64,000 nucleotides of DNA from an uncultured Pseudocitrobacter sp. (GTDB lineage: Bacteria > Pseudomonadota > Gammaproteobacteria > Enterobacterales > Enterobacteriaceae), in the NCBI GenBank assembly GCA_913778145.1, contig CAJYVI010000019.1, positions 24,120 through 88,119 of the forward strand. The letters are read 5' to 3'. Positions 58,177-64,000 of this stretch are shown piece after piece (within the stretch, counting starts at the first letter, position 1; each line of letters opens with the position of its first letter). A program made the translations under genes and the position numbers. A model generated the notes under the pieces. The model was given only the letters and a program-made list of their open reading frames with translations, was not told the origin of the DNA and made no database searches.

Positions 58177-59309
58177 GCGGTTACCGCTTTCGGGCGCAGG
58201 ATCAACGCTGGCAACGCAACCAGCGCCATCACCCAGAACACGCCCTGATGCAAATGCTGGTACAGGAAACCGGCAAACACGGTCATCACCGCAATACTGC
58301 CGCCCATCGCCACCGCAGAGTACACCGCCTGCAGGCGAATCACTTCGCTCCCCTGACGCGCGGCAATATAGCGCATCGCCGCCAGGTGGCAGACGGTGAA
58401 GGTACCGCAGTGAAGGATCTGCGCGACAATCAGCCACGGTAATTCCGTGGTCCAGCCCATGATACCCCAGCGGATCACGCCGCATACCGCCGACAGCAGC
58501 AGCAGGTCACGTGCGCTAAAGCGACGAAACACTTTCTTGCTCAGGGCAAAAATAACCACTTCCGCCACCACGCCGAGAGACCAGAGATACCCTACCGCCG
58601 ATGCCGAATAGCCCGCGCCCTGCCAGTAGATGGCGCTGAATCCATAGTAGGCCGCATGCGCGCCCTGCAACAAACACACGCAGGCGAGGAAGCGCCAGCT
58701 CTGCACCACCAGCGCTCGCCATGCAGGCCAGCCCGCCGCTTCCTGATGCCGTGATTCCCCCTGCGGCATAACAGAAGGCCGCAGCAGCATGCCGAGTAGC
58801 ATAGACGCTATGCCTAAGCTCAGCAGCACCAGAATCGCATGATAATCGAACAGGCTGACCAGTTTGCCCGTCAGCGCCGAGCCAATCACAAAGGCAATCG
58901 AGCCCCACAGGCGCACCCGCCCATAATCCATGGTGATTTGTTTTTGCCAGGTATTGGCAAGCGCATCGGTCAGCGGTACCAGCGGCGAGAAAAAGAGGTT
59001 AAAGCCAATCATCATCGCCATCAGCCAGGCAACGTGGCTACCGGCCCAGAAGGCCATCGCAAACAGGAGGGTTAATAGCGCCAGAATGCGCAGCACGCTG
59101 ATTAATCGGGAGGGATCGCTAACGCGCGGCGCAATCAGCAGGCTACCAAGAAAACGCGCCACCAGGCCCGCACCAAGCAGAACGCCGATCGTTTCCGGCG
59201 TCAGCCCCGCGCCCTTGAGCCAGACGCTCCAGAAAGGCAGAAAAATACCGTAGCTGAAAAAGTAGGTGAAGTAACTGAGCGCCAGCCAACGCGTTGAGTG
59301 CAAGACCAT
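58173..59309 (-). CDS. hcaT: Putative 3-phenylpropionate transporter HcaT
   Basis: This 378-aa major facilitator family permease has about twelve hydrophobic helices. It begins MVLHSTRWLALSYFTYFFSYG, with TDALANTWQKQITMDYGRVRLWGS in the conserved loop (given as parts: DYGRVRLWGS near residue 130). It is thought to import 3-phenylpropionate for the hca pathway encoded next to it. It is transcribed toward csiE and separate from hcaR. Confidence 0.94.
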   Translation of the reverse strand: MVLHSTRWLALSYFTYFFSYGIFLPFWSVWLKGAGLTPETIGVLLGAGLVARFLGSLLIAPRVSDPSRLISVLRILALLTLLFAMAFWAGSHVAWLMAMMIGFNLFFSPLVPLTDALANTWQKQITMDYGRVRLWGSIAFVIGSALTGKLVSLFDYHAILVLLSLGIASMLLGMLLRPSVMPQGESRHQEAAGWPAWRALVVQSWRFLACVCLLQGAHAAYYGFSAIYWQGAGYSASAVGYLWSLGVVAEVVIFALSKKVFRRFSARDLLLLSAVCGVIRWGIMGWTTELPWLIVAQILHCGTFTVCHLAAMRYIAARQGSEVIRLQAVYSAVAMGGSIAVMTVFAGFLYQHLHQGVFWVMALVALPALILRPKAVTA

Positions 59310-59437
59310 GATTTCCTCCAGAATGGAGGCGACAGTCTGGCGGTAAAACGTTTGCCTGGCGCGAGTACAGGTTAAAAATCGTGATCTCCATCACCTATTT
59401 TCGATGACCGCGCACCGGATTCACAAAAATGTGAGAG

Positions 59438-60322
59438 CTACGGCAACTCACACCGCGTCTTCACAATATCAATAAAATCCCGCAGGGCCGGCTTCAGCTC
59501 GCCCTTTTTCCACGCCATCAGCAACGCAATCGTCGGCGCATCGCCGGCCAGCGGGCGGAACACTACCTGCCCGGTGTTAAAACTCTGCATATAGCCGGGG
59601 ATCAGCGACACGCCGAGCCCCATGCCCACCAGATTCATGGTAACCAGAATATTGGTCGCCATCTGCACGATCTTCGGCTGACACTGCTGCTCGCTGAGCC
59701 ATTGATCAACAATCGACGCCAGCGCGCCGGAATAGGCGGGATCGGTACTGACGAAATCGACGCCGTTCAACTGCGCCGCGCTGATTTTACGCTCACGCGC
59801 CAGCGGATGCGTGGCGGGCATCACCACCGCCAGCGGTTCATGGAACAGCTCCAGATAATCGATTTCCGGGTTGTGGATAGGATGGCGCATCAGGCCGACA
59901 TCCAGTTCGCCGCTGCGCAGTTTTTCTTCCTGCTGAGTGGTTATCAGGCTGACCAGTTCAATTTGCGTTTCCGGTTGGCGCAAGCGCAGCAGCGGCATCA
60001 CCTTCGGCAGCAAATTCACTTCCGCCGAGGGCACAAAACCAATCACCAGATGATTCCCCAGAAGCGCAGCGTTGCGTGCGCGGGCTTTCGCCTGTTCCGC
60101 AAGGTCCAGGATCGCCAGCGCATCGGAAAGAAAGCATTCACCCGCCGCGGTCAACGTCACTTTGCGTTTATCTCTTTCCAGCAGCGAGACGCCCACGCAC
60201 TGCTCCAGGTCGCGGATCTGGCTACTGAGCGACGGCTGCGAGGTATGCAGTTTTTCCGCCGCGCGGGTGAAGTTCAGCGCCTGCGCAACGGCCACGAAGT
60301 AGCGAAGGTGTCTTAGTTCCAT
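59438..60322 (-). CDS. hcaR: LysR-type activator HcaR
   Basis: HcaR activates hcaEFCBD with 3-phenylpropionate or cinnamate. The 294-aa protein has the LysR HTH (residues 1-60: MELRHLRYFVAVAQALNFTR..., SQPSLSSQIRDLE) and a C-terminal effector domain. A frame 36 codons longer runs into the shared promoter and was rejected. It is divergent from hcaE; the 133-bp gap would hold the HcaR sites. Confidence 0.95.
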   Translation of the reverse strand: MELRHLRYFVAVAQALNFTRAAEKLHTSQPSLSSQIRDLEQCVGVSLLERDKRKVTLTAAGECFLSDALAILDLAEQAKARARNAALLGNHLVIGFVPSAEVNLLPKVMPLLRLRQPETQIELVSLITTQQEEKLRSGELDVGLMRHPIHNPEIDYLELFHEPLAVVMPATHPLARERKISAAQLNGVDFVSTDPAYSGALASIVDQWLSEQQCQPKIVQMATNILVTMNLVGMGLGVSLIPGYMQSFNTGQVVFRPLAGDAPTIALLMAWKKGELKPALRDFIDIVKTRCELP

Positions 60323-60407
60323 GCCCTTCTCCCTGTCATAGATAAAACGTCTCAGCTGGTAGAAATTAAGTATTTCACATAACAACAACCAATTAGCAAC
60401 ATAGTAA

Positions 60408-62331
<1,924 letters not shown>

Positions 62332-62332
<1 letters not shown>

Positions 62333-62652
62333 TGAGCCGTGTATTTGCTTGCTCCACTGCGGAGCTGCCGGAGGGCGAAGCGCTCCGGCTGGAAACGTCT
62401 CCCGTTATCGCCCTGTTTCATGTCGGCGGGGAATTTTATGCCATCAACGACCGTTGCAGCCACGGCAACGCGTCGATGTCGGAAGGGTATCTGGAAGATG
62501 ATGCCACTGTGGAATGTCCGTTACACGCTGCCAGCTTCTGTCTGAAAACCGGTAAAGCGCTGTGTCTGCCTGCGACCGATGCGATCGCCACCTACCCGGT
62601 GTATGTGGAAGGCGGCGAAGTGTTTGTTGATATTCCGGAGGAAGCGTCATGA
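62332..62652 (+). CDS. hcaC: Hca dioxygenase ferredoxin
   Basis: HcaC is the Rieske ferredoxin that passes electrons from HcaD to the dioxygenase. The 106-aa protein keeps both Rieske boxes, [11 protein letters not shown] and CPLHAASF (near residues 42 and 62). ATG 62332 overlaps the hcaF stop by one base; a longer upstream frame is inside hcaF. Confidence 0.97.
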
Positions 62653-63461
62653 GCGATTTAAAAGATGAAGTGGTTTTCATCACCGGCGGCGGCTCCGGCC
62701 TGGGGCTGGCGCTGGTCGAGCGCTTTATTGAAGAAGGTGCAAAAGTTGCCACGCTCGAACTGTCGAGCGCCAAAGTCGCCAGCCTGCGCCAGCGTTTTGG
62801 CGAGCATGTGCTGGCGGTTGAGGGCAACGTCACCTGCTACGCCGATTATCAGCGGGCGGTTGACCAGACGCTGACGCAGTTTGGCAAGCTGGACTGTTTT
62901 ATTGGCAACGCGGGCATCTGGGATCATAACGCCTCGCTGGTGAACACATCCGCCGACGCGCTGGAAAGCGGCTTCCACGAGCTGTTTAACGTTAACGTGC
63001 TCGGTTATCTGTTGGGCGCGAAAGCCTGCGCCCCGGCGCTGATTGCCAGCGAAGGCAGCATTATTTTCACGCTCTCCAACGCGGCCTGGTATCCGGGTGG
63101 TGGCGGCCCACTGTATACCGCCAGCAAACACGCAGCCACTGGGTTAATTCGCCAGTTGGCCTATGAACTCGCGCCAAAAGTGCGCGTCAACGGCGTCGGC
63201 CCTTGTGGTATGGCGAGCGACCTACGTGGCCCACAGGCGCTGGGACAAAGCGATATCTCGATTATGCAGTCGCTGACGCCGGAAAAAATCGCCGCCATTC
63301 TGCCGCTGCAATTCTTCCCCGACCCGGCAGATTTCACCGGGCCCTACGTGATGCTGGCGTCACGGCGTAATAATCGGGCACTGAGTGGCGTGATGATTAA
63401 CGCCGACGCAGGCCTGGGCATTCGTGGCATTCGCCACGTTGCTGCCGGACTCGATCTCTAA
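62649..63461 (+). CDS. hcaB: Phenylpropionate-dihydrodiol dehydrogenase
   Basis: HcaB oxidises the cis-dihydrodiol to the 2,3-dihydroxy compound with NAD. The 270-aa short-chain dehydrogenase has the TGxxxGxG-type nucleotide site [14 protein letters not shown], an NAG motif ([10 protein letters not shown]) and the catalytic pair in [12 protein letters not shown] (Tyr and Lys). It overlaps hcaC by ATGA and precedes hcaD by 9 bp. Confidence 0.97.
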   Translation: MSDLKDEVVFITGGGSGLGLALVERFIEEGAKVATLELSSAKVASLRQRFGEHVLAVEGNVTCYADYQRAVDQTLTQFGKLDCFIGNAGIWDHNASLVNTSADALESGFHELFNVNVLGYLLGAKACAPALIASEGSIIFTLSNAAWYPGGGGPLYTASKHAATGLIRQLAYELAPKVRVNGVGPCGMASDLRGPQALGQSDISIMQSLTPEKIAAILPLQFFPDPADFTGPYVMLASRRNNRALSGVMINADAGLGIRGIRHVAAGLDL

Positions 63462-63470
63462 GGAGCCGCC

Positions 63471-64000
63471 ATGAACAATGAAATTATTGCCATTATCGGC
63501 GGTGGTCAGGCCGCGGCGATGGCGGCTGCCTCGCTGCGCCAGCTGGGTTTTGGCGGCGAAATACACCTTTTCTCCGATGAACAACAGCTGCCCTATGAAC
63601 GCCCGCCGTTGTCGAAAGCGATGCTGCTGGATGATAACCCGCAGCTTCAGCCGGTCCTTGCGGCTGACTGGTGGCTGGCGAATAACGTCCAGTTGCACCT
63701 GGGCGTGACAATCCGCCAGCTCGATCGCCAGGCTAAAACGGTGGTGCTGGCGGACGGTCAACGCTACCGCTGGACGAAATTGCTGATCGCCACCGGGGCG
63801 GCGGCTCGTCCTCTGCCGATGCTCGATGCGCTGGGCGAACGCTGCTTTACGCTGCGTCATGCCGGTGATGCTGAACGGCTGCGCCCGGTGCTGAACGCCG
63901 GAAAACCGCTGGTGATCGTCGGCGCGGGAACCATTGGCCTTGAGCTGGCGGCCAGCGCCACCCAGCGTGGTTGTCAGGTTACGGTTGTCGAGCTTGCGCC
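63471..64000 (+). CDS. hcaD: Hca dioxygenase ferredoxin reductase, 3' part beyond window
   Basis: HcaD transfers electrons from NADH to HcaC through FAD. The frame starts at ATG 63471 ([20 protein letters not shown]...) and is open to the window edge with about 176 codons. The FAD motif [10 protein letters not shown], the ERPPLSK segment and the NAD motif [13 protein letters not shown] are visible. About 220 residues are missing to the right. AAGGAGCC is the ribosome-binding site. Confidence 0.95.
   Translation, partial: MNNEIIAIIGGGQAAAMAAASLRQLGFGGEIHLFSDEQQLPYERPPLSKAMLLDDNPQLQPVLAADWWLANNVQLHLGVTIRQLDRQAKTVVLADGQRYRWTKLLIATGAAARPLPMLDALGERCFTLRHAGDAERLRPVLNAGKPLVIVGAGTIGLELAASATQRGCQVTVVELA

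Overview
The window is chromosomal DNA from an enterobacterium of the Escherichia/Citrobacter/Salmonella group. The host genes and their order (guaBA, xseA, der-bamB-yfgM-hisS-ispG-rodZ-rlmN, ndk, pbpC-yfhM, sseA, sseB-pepB, the isc operon, trmJ, suhB, yfhR, csiE, hcaT, hcaR-hcaEFCBD) match that backbone closely. A CS54-like sinH-sinI-ratA locus (typical of Salmonella and some Citrobacter/Escherichia) next to an hca catabolic operon (typical of E. coli and relatives), plus a zevAB-like metal transport pair, suggests Citrobacter or an atypical Escherichia. Sequence reading alone does not settle the genus.

Layout. 1-9449: one end of a temperate prophage inserted at the 3' end of guaA. A leftward early arm holds a Cro-like protein, a zinc-motif protein, an ASCH-like protein, a DnaT-like replication protein and a PD-(D/E)XK-type nuclease. 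A rightward arm holds a tandem-HTH repressor, then a 50-aa protein, YqaJ exonuclease, RecT, an AlpA-like regulator, a tiny membrane protein, an ANR-type regulator, an MT-A70 methylase and small ORFs. The P4-type integrase ends the prophage beside guaA. 9450-14172: guaA, guaB, xseA and a REP element. 14187-23993: a surface-protein locus with a giant repetitive RatA-like protein, SinI and the inverse-autotransporter barrel SinH. 24200-41058: a housekeeping run on the minus strand. 41277-45068: sseA, a small accessory patch (a Sel1-repeat gene broken by one stop codon, a SUKH-like protein, a possible RyfA RNA) and sseB. 45191-53127: pepB and the iron-sulphur cluster operon iscRSUA-hscBA-fdx-iscX, then trmJ. 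53249-58176: suhB, yfhR, zevBA-like genes and csiE. 58173-64000: the hca genes for 3-phenylpropionate/cinnamate breakdown, with hcaD cut by the window edge.

The most unusual signals are two. First, the prophage carries at least nine copies of a 15-bp dyad (TTACC-N5-GGTAA). Four of them form two 77-bp promoter-operator modules with identical internal spacing (operator, 11 bp, CATATCTATTGAYA containing the -35, 17-bp spacer, -10, operator), one driving each arm; another copy sits upstream of the integrase. A repressor with two HTH domains and no S24 protease domain is the obvious candidate binder. Second, SinH, SinI and RatA share short terminal modules with one another, and RatA alternates Ig-like and lectin-like units seven times. 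This suggests a barrel with dedicated secreted partners, similar in outline to the ZirT/ZirS/ZirU pathway. No rRNA, tRNA or CRISPR array was seen. No gene-free stretch exceeds 300 bases.
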